Below, piece by piece: positions 22,227 to 31,688 of a DNA stretch of 64,000 bases. The stretch is from Arthrobacter sp. 31Y. GTDB lineage: Bacteria > Actinomycetota > Actinomycetes > Actinomycetales > Micrococcaceae. Under the pieces are notes generated by a model. The model was not told the origin of the DNA and ran no database searches. It saw only the letters and a list, made by a program, of their open reading frames with translations. How positions within the stretch are numbered: the first letter of the stretch is position 1; each line of letters opens with the position of its first letter. A program made the position numbers and the translations under genes. Where the stretch lies: contig NZ_JAFW01000001.1 in NCBI RefSeq assembly GCF_000526335.1, forward strand, positions 3,224,001 through 3,288,000. The letters run 5' to 3'.

Positions 22227-23691
22227 AGATGGTCCGGTGCCAGTCCTTTTCCGCGACGTCCTCCAACTCGAACATCACATGCTTGACCTGGGTGTACTCC
22301 TCAAACGAGTAGGCGGACATGTCCTTGCCAAAGCCGGATTGCTTGAAGCCACCGTGGGGCATCTCGGAGATGATCGGAATGTGGTCGTTGACCCAGACGC
22401 AGCCGGCCTTGATCTCGCGGGTAGCGCGCAGGGCCCTCTGAAGGTTGGTGGTCCAGGCGGAGGCGGCCAGCCCGTAGACGGTGTCGTTGGCGAGGTGGAT
22501 CGCTTCGTCGTCGGTGTCGAAGGGCAGGACTACAAGAACGGGCCCAAAGACCTCGTCCTTAACGATTTCCGAGTCCTGCGCCGCATCAATCACCAGCGTG
22601 GGCCGGTAGAAAGCGCCGTTCTCCAAGCCCCCATCGGCAGGAGCGTAACCGCCGGCCACGATCTTGCTGTATCCACGGGCGCGCTCCACCATTGCCGCCA
22701 CATGGTCCCGCTGCTTGAAGGAAACCAGCGGACCGAGGTCGGCATCGCTATCCCCGGGGGTGCCCAAGACGATCCCCTCAAAGCGGGCGGCCACCTTCGA
22801 CACGAATTCCTGGTACAAGCTGCGGTGCACGATTGCCCGTGTGGCGGCGGTGCAATCCTGGCCGGTGTTGATCAGTGATCCTGCCACGGCGCCGTGCACC
22901 GCCGCGTCCAGATTGGCATCATCGAACACCACGAAGGGTGCCTTGCCGCCCAACTCAAGGTGCACGCGCTTGGCGTTTACGGCAGCAGCTTCCAGGACTG
23001 TGCGGCCAATTGCGGTGGAGCCCGTGAAGGAGACCATGTCCACGTCCGGGTGCCGCATGAGGGCTGCCCCCACCGTGGCGCCGTCGCCCACCACCACGTT
23101 CACCACGCCGTCGGGCAGTCCCGCATCACTGAGCGCTTGCGCGAACATCAGGGAGGTGAGCGGGGTGATCTCGGCGGGCTTGAGAACTATGGTGTTGCCG
23201 GCCGCGATTGCTGGGAGGACCTTCCACGCCGCCATTTGCAGTGGGTAGTTCCATGGGGCGATTGACCCCACCACACCTATGGATTCCCGGCGGATGGAGG
23301 AGGTGTGCTGGGGCGAATACTCCGCGGTGGCTTTGCCTTCGAGGTGTCGTGAAGCTCCTGCGAAGAAGTCGATGTTGTCGATGGTCCCGGGGACGTCGAA
23401 CTCCTTGGTCAGGCGAAGTGGTTTGCCCGTCTGCGAGCTTTCGACCCGGGCGAATTCCTCCGCGCGGTCTTCCATGATGCGGGCGAACTTTTGCAGGATA
23501 CCGGCGCGTTCGCCCGGGGCGGTTCGGGACCAACCCGGGAAGGCGCTGCGGGCGGCTGCCACGGCCGACTCCAGATCCTCCAGTGAGGCGAGCCCGACTG
23601 TTTCCACTACCTCGGACGTGGCCGGGTTAATGACGTCGAGGCTGTTTCCAGAGGTGCCGGACAGCAGTTTTCCGTTGATGAACTGGTGCAT
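22213..23691 (-). CDS. Aldehyde dehydrogenase (gamma-aminobutyraldehyde/betaine-aldehyde type)
   Basis: 492 aa NAD(P)-dependent aldehyde dehydrogenase. Seen: GVVGSIAPWNYPLQM, VSFTGSTAIGR (cofactor), Glu246 in LELGGKAPF and catalytic Cys280 in NTGQDCTAATR. Overall it is closest to gamma-aminobutyraldehyde dehydrogenases, but the substrate is inferred from pattern only. Downstream of the TetR gene on the same strand (137-base gap), next to an amidohydrolase/ABC/FAD-oxidase operon, which suggests it oxidises an aldehyde made there. Confidence 0.92.
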   Translation of the reverse strand: MHQFINGKLLSGTSGNSLDVINPATSEVVETVGLASLEDLESAVAAARSAFPGWSRTAPGERAGILQKFARIMEDRAEEFARVESSQTGKPLRLTKEFDVPGTIDNIDFFAGASRHLEGKATAEYSPQHTSSIRRESIGVVGSIAPWNYPLQMAAWKVLPAIAAGNTIVLKPAEITPLTSLMFAQALSDAGLPDGVVNVVVGDGATVGAALMRHPDVDMVSFTGSTAIGRTVLEAAAVNAKRVHLELGGKAPFVVFDDANLDAAVHGAVAGSLINTGQDCTAATRAIVHRSLYQEFVSKVAARFEGIVLGTPGDSDADLGPLVSFKQRDHVAAMVERARGYSKIVAGGYAPADGGLENGAFYRPTLVIDAAQDSEIVKDEVFGPVLVVLPFDTDDEAIHLANDTVYGLAASAWTTNLQRALRATREIKAGCVWVNDHIPIISEMPHGGFKQSGFGKDMSAYSFEEYTQVKHVMFELEDVAEKDWHRTIFTLR

Positions 23692-23828
23692 GTGGGTACC
23701 GTGCTTTCCCTGCCGGGCGTCGCTGTCCGGGCAGTGCTAAATGAACGACGCCGGGTGGTGTCGCCGTGTGAGTGCGGGAGGGGTGCGCTGCTGGTAAAGC
23801 AGGCAGGCAGGCCGGGTAAGTAGGCCGG

Positions 23829-24527
23829 TCAGGCCTGCTTGGTGCTTTCCCGTTCGGCGCTGTCCAGGATGGCGGCAAGGCCGGCCTGGAACGCTTTGAG
23901 GGAGTCGAGGTTTTGCAATGCTGCGTGGTGTTTTTCAAGCAGCGGGTGACCTGTGATGCGGGTGAAAACCCTGGGGTTGAGCCAGGGATCGTGGCCCTCG
24001 GAATCCGGGAGCCGCTGGATTTCAACTGCAATTCCGGCGCCCAGTGCAAGGGTGTAGCTCTCCAAGGCCGCGTAGTAGTGCACCACGCGGTCCTCTGCCA
24101 GCCCCGCGTCGCTGAGGCATTGGAGAACGAACTCTATAGCCTTCAACTCGCCGGGGCCGTAGGTGTCCGTGGCGAAGGATTCGCTCCCCAACGACGGATG
24201 CTGCATGAAGGCTTTGAGGAGTTCATCGAGGTACGCCTCCAGCCGGGCACGCCAGTGGTGGTCCCGTGCGGTGGCCAGTGTGCGCTCCACGGACATCATG
24301 AACAGTTGGTCCAGCGCTGCCCTGACAATCGCGTCCCGGTTCCGGAAGTGACGGTAGACGGCGGTGGCGTCCACCTCGAGTTCCTGTCCCAGCCGGCGGA
24401 CTGTGAGCCGTTCTCCGAGTTCCTGGCGTGAAATCCGCAGGACGGCGTCAATGATGGTGGCGGGGTCCAGGCGCGTACGGCGGTCCGTCGACTGTGCTGG
24501 CTGCACCATCAAATGTCCGCCTTCCAT
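23829..24527 (-). CDS. TetR-family regulator of the catabolic locus
   Basis: 232 aa. HTH at about 25-65 (LTVRRLGQELEVDATAVYRHFRNRDAIVRAAL); the C-terminal domain is an all-helical ligand-binding fold. Divergent from the amidohydrolase operon; the 160-base region between them carries two 15-bp palindromes, one at each promoter. It likely represses both and is released by a substrate or intermediate (inference). ATG 24527 used; ATG 24509 is an alternative. Confidence 0.9.
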   Translation of the reverse strand: MEGGHLMVQPAQSTDRRTRLDPATIIDAVLRISRQELGERLTVRRLGQELEVDATAVYRHFRNRDAIVRAALDQLFMMSVERTLATARDHHWRARLEAYLDELLKAFMQHPSLGSESFATDTYGPGELKAIEFVLQCLSDAGLAEDRVVHYYAALESYTLALGAGIAVEIQRLPDSEGHDPWLNPRVFTRITGHPLLEKHHAALQNLDSLKAFQAGLAAILDSAERESTKQA

Positions 24528-24536
24528 GCGATCCCC

Positions 24537-24551
24537 GGTTGAATATCAACC
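24537..24551. promoter_or_regulatory. Operator-like palindrome near the tetR start
   Basis: GGTTGA-ATA-TCAACC, a perfect 6+3+6 dyad ten bases ahead of the tetR ATG; suits autoregulation. Confidence 0.55.
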
Positions 24552-24609
24552 TACATGATTCATGGCCCCCTCCTTTCAAGGTCCAGTCAAAGTCTTTGTC
24601 AGCATTGAT

Positions 24610-24649
24610 GTCAACACTGTTGACTTTAATGTGATCCGGCTCATAGTGT
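24610..24649 (+). promoter_or_regulatory. Promoter and operator of the amidohydrolase-ABC operon
   Basis: Perfect palindrome GTCAACACTGTTGAC (24610-24624) overlaps the -35 TTGACT (24620-24625). An 18-base spacer leads to -10 TAGTGT (24644-24649). A regulator bound here would block polymerase. Confidence 0.65.
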
Positions 24650-24687
24650 GTCTCGCAGAGTTGAATTTCCCACGAAAGGACTCGACC

Positions 24688-26400
24688 GTGCACGCAGAGA
24701 TTTTGTTTGAGAACGGGTGGGTATACACCGGCAACGACGCCGGACCCCTCCGCGCAAACCTGGCAATAGCCGAAGGCCGGATCATCGCGATCGGAACACC
24801 TGAGGACGTCAACGGAACCGTCACGCCGGAAACCCGCAGGGTGGACCTGGAAGGTCAACTGGTGGTGCCCGGTTTCCAGGACGCCCACATCCACCCCATC
24901 TTCGCCGGGATCGAGCTGCTTCAGTGTGACCTGACGGAGGCCACCGGCGCTGAAGAAGTGGTGGCACGCGTTGCCCGCTACGCGGAGGAAAACCCTGACG
25001 AACCCTGGATCCTGGGCGCTGGATGGTCCATGGATTTCTTCCCCGGAGGCACTCCCACGCGTGAACTGCTGGACGCCGTGGTGCCGGACCGGCCCGTCTA
25101 CCTCATCAACCGGGACCATCACGGGGCATGGGCCAACACCGCAGCTTTTGCGGCCGCAGGAATCACTGCAGAAACGCCGGACCCGGAGGGCGGTCGCCTG
25201 GAACGCGAAGAGGACGGGACGCCAGCCGGGACAGTCCATGAAGGTGCCATGGACTTATTCAATGCGGCCAAACCGGCAGTGCCGTACGAGTTGGCGTACC
25301 AGGGCCTGCTCGCATCCCAGAAACTGCTCCTGGCGCAAGGTATCACTGCCTGGCAGGACGCCTGGGTACCCATCCCGGAGGGTGAACACGCCGACCACTT
25401 GGACGTCTACGCGGATGCGGCGAAAACAGGAGACCTCAAGGCCCGGGTCACCGCATGCCAATGGTGGGACCGGACGGCTGGCATGGGCCAGTTGGAAGCA
25501 ATCGTGGAACGCCGGGACAGAGTCGCCGACACCTTCGATCACCTTCAGCTCAACGCCAACACGGTCAAAGTGATGGTGGATGGTGTGGCAGAGAACTACA
25601 CAGCCGCCATGCACCACGTCTACCTCGATCACCATGGACACCACACGGACAACCGGGGCATTGAGTTCTTCGAGCCGGATGAGCTGAAGGAATTCGTCAC
25701 TGCCATTGACGCATCCGGCATGCAGGTTCACTTCCACGCTCTGGGAGACCGCGCCGTGACTGACGCCCTGGATGCGCTCGAGGCAGCGCGGGACAGCAAC
25801 GGGCCCAACGATCACCGGCACCATCTGGCCCACCTGCAGATGGTCCGCAGCGAGGATGTTCCCCGCTTTGCCGGACTGAATGCGGCGGCCAACGTACAGG
25901 CTCTCTGGGCCTGCCACGAAGAACAGATGGACACCCTGACCCTCCCGTTCCTTGAGCCGGGCGCCGAGGAACGGCACTACCCCTTCGGAGAGCTGGCCTC
26001 GGCGGGCGCCCGTTTGGTGGCAGGAAGCGACTGGCCGGTCTCCACGGCAGACCCCATCGCGGCGATCCACGTCGCAGTCAACCGCGCAGCACCGGGGGAG
26101 GACCTGCCTCCGCTCGGTCCTGTATCACAAAAGATCAGCCTCAAACAGAGTTTGGATGCCTACACTCACGGCTCCGCCTGGATCAACCATCTGGACGCTG
26201 AAACGGGAACGTTGGAACCGGGAAAGCTCGCAGATCTTGCCGTTTTGAACGCCAACATTTTTGACCTCCCGGCGGAGGAACTGCACCGTGCGGTGGTGAC
26301 GCAGACGTGGATTGGGGGCGAGTGCGTCTATGACCGCGAACTCACCGGAAACACTGAAGCCCGGGACAACAGCCTCCAGCCCGCACCGGTGATGCCATGA
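24688..26400 (+). CDS. YtcJ-like metal-dependent amidohydrolase
   Basis: 571 aa amidohydrolase-superfamily (YtcJ/N-substituted formamide deformylase-like) enzyme. Metal site DAHIHP with His67 and His69, VHFHALGDRAV, HHLAHLQMV and GSDWPVSTADP with the late Asp. It probably hydrolyses an N-acyl or N-formyl amide, or a related C-N bond. The frame opens at 24562, but GTG 24688 is chosen because AAAGGA lies upstream and the residues before it do not fit. First gene of a five- or six-gene operon; its stop overlaps the next start (ATGA). Confidence 0.88.
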   Translation: MHAEILFENGWVYTGNDAGPLRANLAIAEGRIIAIGTPEDVNGTVTPETRRVDLEGQLVVPGFQDAHIHPIFAGIELLQCDLTEATGAEEVVARVARYAEENPDEPWILGAGWSMDFFPGGTPTRELLDAVVPDRPVYLINRDHHGAWANTAAFAAAGITAETPDPEGGRLEREEDGTPAGTVHEGAMDLFNAAKPAVPYELAYQGLLASQKLLLAQGITAWQDAWVPIPEGEHADHLDVYADAAKTGDLKARVTACQWWDRTAGMGQLEAIVERRDRVADTFDHLQLNANTVKVMVDGVAENYTAAMHHVYLDHHGHHTDNRGIEFFEPDELKEFVTAIDASGMQVHFHALGDRAVTDALDALEAARDSNGPNDHRHHLAHLQMVRSEDVPRFAGLNAAANVQALWACHEEQMDTLTLPFLEPGAEERHYPFGELASAGARLVAGSDWPVSTADPIAAIHVAVNRAAPGEDLPPLGPVSQKISLKQSLDAYTHGSAWINHLDAETGTLEPGKLADLAVLNANIFDLPAEELHRAVVTQTWIGGECVYDRELTGNTEARDNSLQPAPVMP

Positions 26401-28094
26401 ACCCGCGGTCAACGCCGCCGCCTGCGAACGGTGCCGCGCGCTCAAAACAGCGGACGACGCCGTCGCGCATCACCGCGGTTGGCGTCGCCGCCGTCGTGGC
26501 TGGCCTGGTCCTGGGCGGCTGCGGCGTCCGGCCCGCGAGCGTGACTGACGCCGCGGGCGGAGCCAAGTTCACCATGTCCGACTCCACTCCGGCCCCCACT
26601 AAGGAGATCGATAACTTCAATTGGGCCATGTACGCGGAGCCGTTCTCCCTGGACTATGCGTACGCCTTCGACTACCCGGACAACACTGTCCTGTCCAATG
26701 TGTGTGAGTCGCTGTTCCGTTGGAATGCGGACCTTTCCACGTCGCCGGGCCTGGCCACAAGGGTGGAGAATCCGGATCCGTTGACGTGGGTCTACACCAT
26801 CCGGGAGGGCGTGAAGTTTCACGACGGCAGTGAGATGACGGCTGATGATGTTGTGGCCTCGCTGAGCCGCCATCTGGATCCGGAAGTGGGTTCTTTCTGG
26901 GCCTCCGCCTACCAAAATGTGGAGTCAATCGAGAAGACCGGCGATTTTGAGGTCACGGTCACCACCACCCGGCCGGATTACGTATTCAACAGCTCTTTGG
27001 TGGGTGCCACAGGCGTGGTGGAGTCCGCCAAGACCCTGGAAGCGGCAGGTAAGGACTACGGCAACTCAAGCACCGGCGTGAACTGCACCGGCCCCTTCGC
27101 ATTCGAGCAATGGGAAGCCGGGGAAAGCATCACGCTCAAACGGTTCGACGACTACTGGGACCCGGAGCTCAAAGCCAAGTCAGGCCAAGTCACGTTCAAG
27201 ATGCTGCCCGATGCCACGTCCCGGATCAACGCGTTCCAGACCGGCGAGATAGATGGTGGCTTCGCGATCCCGTCCAATGCCATGGACATCCTCAAAGCCA
27301 ACAAGGACGCCGGAACCCTGTACTTCGGCGAGGACACGTCGGTGCAAAGCATGGTCTTCACCAACCTCGCCGGCACCTTCAAGGACGTCCGGGTGCGCAA
27401 GGCGCTGATGATGGCCATCAACCGTGAAGCCTTGATTAAAGCGGCGGAACAGGGCTATGCGAAGAAAACGGACGCGCTGACCACCAAGAGTGTGTGGAAG
27501 GACGTTCAAACCCAGACCACGGATGAGGCTTTCGACGGCTTGCTGTCCGCGCCCTATGACCTGGAAGAAGCCAGGAAACTCATCAAGGAAGCAGGGGCCG
27601 AGGGCAGCAAGTTCGTCTTCGCCACGGCCTCGTTGAACGCAGCTTTCGACATCACGGCACGGGCCATCGCATCCGCGGCCAAGGAAATTGGCCTGGACCC
27701 TGAAATTCAGACCATGTCCAACGACAAATACACCACGCTCTTCTCCGACCCCGAGGCCCGCAAGAATGTGGACCTCCTGGTGACGTCCTGGTACCTCTCC
27801 AGCACCGAGCCGTTGGAAATGTACAGCGTGCTGCGCACCGGAGATTTCAGCAACTACGGCGGCTGGAGCAACCCGGAATTCGATGACCTGGTCAATACCG
27901 CCTACACCGTGCAGGACCCCGATGCCCGCGGAAAGCTCACGGGCCAGGCCGCCAAGCTGGCCGCCGATGACGTGGTGTGGGGGCCGCTCTATGAGACCGT
28001 CACGTCCATGTGGATGGGCAAGCGAATCACCGGGGCAGACCCGTCCATCAACTACATGTACTTCCCGTGGGCAGCCCAGATAGGAGGTCGCTGA
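26397..28094 (+). CDS. Peptide/nickel-type ABC substrate-binding lipoprotein (family 5)
   Basis: 565 aa. N-terminal basic region, membrane segment and lipobox LGGC (Cys42). Family 5 pattern: WVYTIREGVKFHDGSEMTADDV, VRKALMMAINREAL, and a C-terminal WSNPEFDDLVNTAY. It captures the substrate outside the cell for the permeases encoded next. The Dpp/Opp family takes peptides, nickel, sugars or opines, so the ligand is not fixed by homology. Confidence 0.92.
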   Translation: MNPRSTPPPANGAARSKQRTTPSRITAVGVAAVVAGLVLGGCGVRPASVTDAAGGAKFTMSDSTPAPTKEIDNFNWAMYAEPFSLDYAYAFDYPDNTVLSNVCESLFRWNADLSTSPGLATRVENPDPLTWVYTIREGVKFHDGSEMTADDVVASLSRHLDPEVGSFWASAYQNVESIEKTGDFEVTVTTTRPDYVFNSSLVGATGVVESAKTLEAAGKDYGNSSTGVNCTGPFAFEQWEAGESITLKRFDDYWDPELKAKSGQVTFKMLPDATSRINAFQTGEIDGGFAIPSNAMDILKANKDAGTLYFGEDTSVQSMVFTNLAGTFKDVRVRKALMMAINREALIKAAEQGYAKKTDALTTKSVWKDVQTQTTDEAFDGLLSAPYDLEEARKLIKEAGAEGSKFVFATASLNAAFDITARAIASAAKEIGLDPEIQTMSNDKYTTLFSDPEARKNVDLLVTSWYLSSTEPLEMYSVLRTGDFSNYGGWSNPEFDDLVNTAYTVQDPDARGKLTGQAAKLAADDVVWGPLYETVTSMWMGKRITGADPSINYMYFPWAAQIGGR

Positions 28095-28095
28095 C

Positions 28096-29121
28096 ATGAC
28101 CGCTACAGATCACGTACAGACCTCGGCACCTGCCGCTCCCACCCGTAAGCGGGAAAAGGGCAAGGCAACCCGCCCGGCGATGTACATACTGAAGAAGCTG
28201 CTGGCCCTGGTGCTGACATTGTTTGTTGCCTCCCTGGCCGTGTTCTTCTCACGCTTCCTGGTTCCCGGCGATCCCGCCCGGTTCCTGCTGAGGGGACGCA
28301 GCCCCAAGCCTGAGGCACTTGAAGAGATCACCCGGCAGTTCGGCTTGGATAAACCGGCCTGGGAACAGTACTTCAATTGGCTGGGCGGCATTCTCCAAGG
28401 GGATTGGGGGCGCTCACTGACCTATCGCCAGGACGTCTCGGACGTCTTGCTCGGACGGCTCCCCACCACGCTGCAACTCGTGGCACTCGCAGCAGTTTTC
28501 ATTACCGTCCTGGGTTTGTTCGCGGGCATTGTGGCCAGCCTGAACAAGGGCTTCGGGGACCGCTTCATCCTCATCACCCTCACCGCCGCGGGTGCCGTTC
28601 CGCCGTTCGTGGCAGCCATCGCTTTGGTAGCGCTCTTCTCCGTAGGCTTGGGCTGGTTCCCCTCGTTTGGAAGCGGCGACGGCGGATGGGACCGGATCTG
28701 GCATCTCACCCTCCCGGCACTCGCCTTGGGCATCACCTACATCGCCATGGTGGCCAGGGTGACCCGTTCCTCCATGAACGAGCAACTGCTCCGCGAACAC
28801 GTTGAGGTGGCCACCAGCCGCGGCCTCACCCGCGGATCCGTGGTGGCACGCCACGTCCTGCGCAACGCCCTGGGACCCATCCTGACCGTGAGCGGCGTAC
28901 TGGTGGCCGGACTTCTTGTCTCCAGCGCCATCATCGAGCGGACCTTCGGTCTCTCCGGCATCGGGCAACTCCTGGTGCAGTCCATCGACAGGCTGGACTT
29001 CGGGGTTGTCCAAGCGATCGTCATGGTGGTGGTTGCAGCCTTCGTCCTGGTCAACACCGTGGTGGATCTCGTCCAACCCCTCATTGATCCGCGGATCGCG
29101 GCCGGAACGGAGTCCCGATGA
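28096..29121 (+). CDS. ABC transporter permease (DppB-like)
   Basis: 341 aa with six transmembrane helices after a hydrophilic N-terminus. Typical DppB features: SRFLVPGDPARFLL after TM1, FGLDKPAWEQYFNWL, and the EAA loop RGLTRGSVVARHVLRNALGP. It starts one base after the previous stop and overlaps the next gene. Confidence 0.93.
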   Translation: MTATDHVQTSAPAAPTRKREKGKATRPAMYILKKLLALVLTLFVASLAVFFSRFLVPGDPARFLLRGRSPKPEALEEITRQFGLDKPAWEQYFNWLGGILQGDWGRSLTYRQDVSDVLLGRLPTTLQLVALAAVFITVLGLFAGIVASLNKGFGDRFILITLTAAGAVPPFVAAIALVALFSVGLGWFPSFGSGDGGWDRIWHLTLPALALGITYIAMVARVTRSSMNEQLLREHVEVATSRGLTRGSVVARHVLRNALGPILTVSGVLVAGLLVSSAIIERTFGLSGIGQLLVQSIDRLDFGVVQAIVMVVVAAFVLVNTVVDLVQPLIDPRIAAGTESR

Positions 29122-29975
29122 CCTTAGCCATCCAGCTGCCACAGGCGGGGCTTCGCCGTTACGGCAGCCTCCTGTCACCCATGGCGTGGGGCGCGCTCGC
29201 CGTTGCCGCCGCCGTCGTACTTCTCTCACTTTTCGCCCCGGTCCTGGCGCCGTACGACCCCGACTACGTGGACCTCAACAACGTTCTTGCCGGTCCCGGC
29301 GGACAGCACCTGCTGGGGACCGACGCCCTGGGCCGTGATCTCCTCAGCCGGCTGATGCACGGCGGGCGGACCTCGCTGCTGGGCCCCACCATTGTGGTGA
29401 TCGGATCCACCGTCTTGGGCCTGTTGCTTGGACTGGTGGCCGGCTGGTCCGAGGGCTGGCTGGGCAAGGTTTTGGGCCGTCTTTTCGATCTCCTCTTCGC
29501 TTTTCCCGCGCTGCTCATGGCCATGCTTGCCATCGCCTTGTTCGGCAAGGGGCTCTTTGCACCCATCCTGGCCATGACCATCGCCTACGTTCCCTACGTT
29601 GCCAGGCTGGCGCAGTCCTTGGTGGTGGCTGAGCGCAGCAGGCCGTATGTCCAGGCCTACCGGGTGCTCGGATTCCGGACGCCCTGGGTGGTGCTGGGAC
29701 GGGTTCTCCCCAACCTGATTCCCACTGTTGGCGCCCAGTCAACACTGAACTTCGGCTATGTGCTGGCCGACCTCGCGGCGCTCTCCTTCATCGGGCTCGG
29801 CGTGCAACCGCCCACCAGCGACTGGGGCGCCATGATCGAGGAATCCCGTGGCGCCCTGCTGGGCGGCTATATCCTCCCCGCCTTCTGGCCCGCGTTGGTA
29901 GTGGTCCTGGTGGTGGTGGCCGTCAACGTCATCGGCGAGGAACTCTCAGACCGCATCGGAGGAAAACTTTCATGA
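29118..29975 (+). CDS. ABC transporter permease (DppC-like)
   Basis: 285 aa. LAPYDPDYVDL and LLGTDALGRDLLSRLMHGGR are the DppC N-terminal signature; the EAA loop is AYRVLGFRTPWVVLGRVLPN. Overlaps both neighbours by four bases, so translation is coupled. Confidence 0.93.
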   Translation: MTLAIQLPQAGLRRYGSLLSPMAWGALAVAAAVVLLSLFAPVLAPYDPDYVDLNNVLAGPGGQHLLGTDALGRDLLSRLMHGGRTSLLGPTIVVIGSTVLGLLLGLVAGWSEGWLGKVLGRLFDLLFAFPALLMAMLAIALFGKGLFAPILAMTIAYVPYVARLAQSLVVAERSRPYVQAYRVLGFRTPWVVLGRVLPNLIPTVGAQSTLNFGYVLADLAALSFIGLGVQPPTSDWGAMIEESRGALLGGYILPAFWPALVVVLVVVAVNVIGEELSDRIGGKLS

Positions 29976-31588
29976 GCCAGCTCTTGCAGATCGAAAACTT
30001 TACGCTCGGCTTTCCGGGCAGGCCGCCCCTGCTGGAGAGTGTCTCCCTGCACGTGAACGACGGCGAAGCTGTCGCCTTGGTGGGGGAGTCCGGCTCAGGT
30101 AAGTCGCTGACCACCCGGGCCGCGCTGGGGTTGTTTCCCGGCGGCTCGGAGTCCTCCGGCCTCGTGTCAGTCCAGGGCCTGGATACCCTCACGGCCAGCA
30201 AGCAACGCCTCATGGAGCTGCGCCGCAGACACGCTTCCATGATCTTCCAGGACCCCAGAGCCGGGATCAATCCCGTCCGGACTGTGGGGGATTTCCTGAC
30301 TGAAACCCTGCTTCGCTTTGATGGGTTGTCGCGTGCCGAGGCCACTGAACGGGCCGTGGCCCAACTGGAGCAGGTGGGTCTTCGGCGGGCCAAGGAACTC
30401 ATGGACCAGCACCCGCACCAGCTCTCCGGCGGGATGCTCCAACGCGTCATGATCGCCGCGGCACTGCTGAACTCACCGGATCTGTTGCTGTGTGACGAGC
30501 CCACCACCGCCCTGGATGTCACTACCCAGGCGGGGATCGTCAAGCTCCTGCGTGAGGAGCAACAGTCGCGGGGGATGGGCATGCTCTTCATCACCCACGA
30601 CCTCAACCTTGCCGCCAGCTTGTGCGAACGCGTCTACGTCCTTCGCCGAGGCGAAGTGGTGGAACACGGGCCTACCCGGACTGTGTTCCTGGCTCCCGAG
30701 CAGGACTACACGCGGCAGTTGGTGGAAGCGACACCCGTCATTGAGCCACGGGCTGCTTCCTCTGTGGCGGCGGCTCCCGGGCTGGACCCAGCCCCTCTGC
30801 TGAAGGTCTCCGGGCTATCCAAGACGTACCAACTTCCCCGTGGCGGGACTGTCACCGCCCTGGATGGGGCCGAATTCAGTCTGCCGGAGGGCGGATCCCT
30901 GGGGATCGTGGGTGAGTCAGGTTCCGGAAAGTCCACCCTTGCCCGGCTGGTGGTGGCTCTGGAAACCGCCACGGAAGGTGAACTCACTCTGCGGGACGTT
31001 CCCCGTCCGCGCCGCCCCCTGAAAGCCTCTGAACGGAAAACCCTGGCTAAAGACGTCCAGATAGTGTTCCAAGATCCCTACCTGTCGTTGGACCCGCGCA
31101 TCCCTGTAGGCAACGCCGTGGCCGATGTCTTCCGCCTGCATCAGAAACAAGGGCGCAAGGAAGCCAAGGACAGTGCCCGCAGCCTGCTGGGGCGGGTGGG
31201 AATCGGGTCGGAACGCTTCGATGCCCTGCCTCGAGCACTCTCGGGTGGACAGCGGCAACGCGTTGCGTTGGCAAAAGCGCTCGCTGCCCGCCCACGACTC
31301 CTGGTTCTGGACGAAGCCACCAGTGCCTTGGACGTCTCCGTTCAGGCCCAGGTGCTGGAGCTTGTGGAGGAACTGCGGGACCAGCTGGGACTGACCATCC
31401 TGTTCGTCACCCATGACCTGGCTGTTGTCTCGCGCTTGTGCTCGGAACTACTGGTGATGCATCAGGGACGGATCGTGGAGCAAGGGCCCACTGCCCGAAT
31501 CCTTGAGGACCCCGGAGACGACTACACGAGGAACCTCATCGCCTCCCGTCCCCGCCCCTTGTGGGACGCCGAACCGGTCACCGCCTAA
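29972..31588 (+). CDS. Duplicated ABC ATPase (DppD-DppF fusion)
   Basis: 538 aa with two complete nucleotide-binding domains. NBD1: Walker A GESGSGKS (38-45), LSGGMLQR, Walker B LLLCDEPTTALD. NBD2: GESGSGKST (near 315), LSGGQRQR, LLVLDEATSALD. Both keep the catalytic Glu and switch His (ITHD, VTHD). Powers the importer encoded by the three upstream genes. Confidence 0.93.
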   Translation: MSQLLQIENFTLGFPGRPPLLESVSLHVNDGEAVALVGESGSGKSLTTRAALGLFPGGSESSGLVSVQGLDTLTASKQRLMELRRRHASMIFQDPRAGINPVRTVGDFLTETLLRFDGLSRAEATERAVAQLEQVGLRRAKELMDQHPHQLSGGMLQRVMIAAALLNSPDLLLCDEPTTALDVTTQAGIVKLLREEQQSRGMGMLFITHDLNLAASLCERVYVLRRGEVVEHGPTRTVFLAPEQDYTRQLVEATPVIEPRAASSVAAAPGLDPAPLLKVSGLSKTYQLPRGGTVTALDGAEFSLPEGGSLGIVGESGSGKSTLARLVVALETATEGELTLRDVPRPRRPLKASERKTLAKDVQIVFQDPYLSLDPRIPVGNAVADVFRLHQKQGRKEAKDSARSLLGRVGIGSERFDALPRALSGGQRQRVALAKALAARPRLLVLDEATSALDVSVQAQVLELVEELRDQLGLTILFVTHDLAVVSRLCSELLVMHQGRIVEQGPTARILEDPGDDYTRNLIASRPRPLWDAEPVTA

Positions 31589-31688
31589 GCAGTACCGGTC
31601 GCCAACGGCCGGCCGCCGACAACGGCCCTGGCCATCAACAACAGTCCCGGTGCCCCCATGAGTGCGCCAAGAAGCAGGAGAATTTCCC

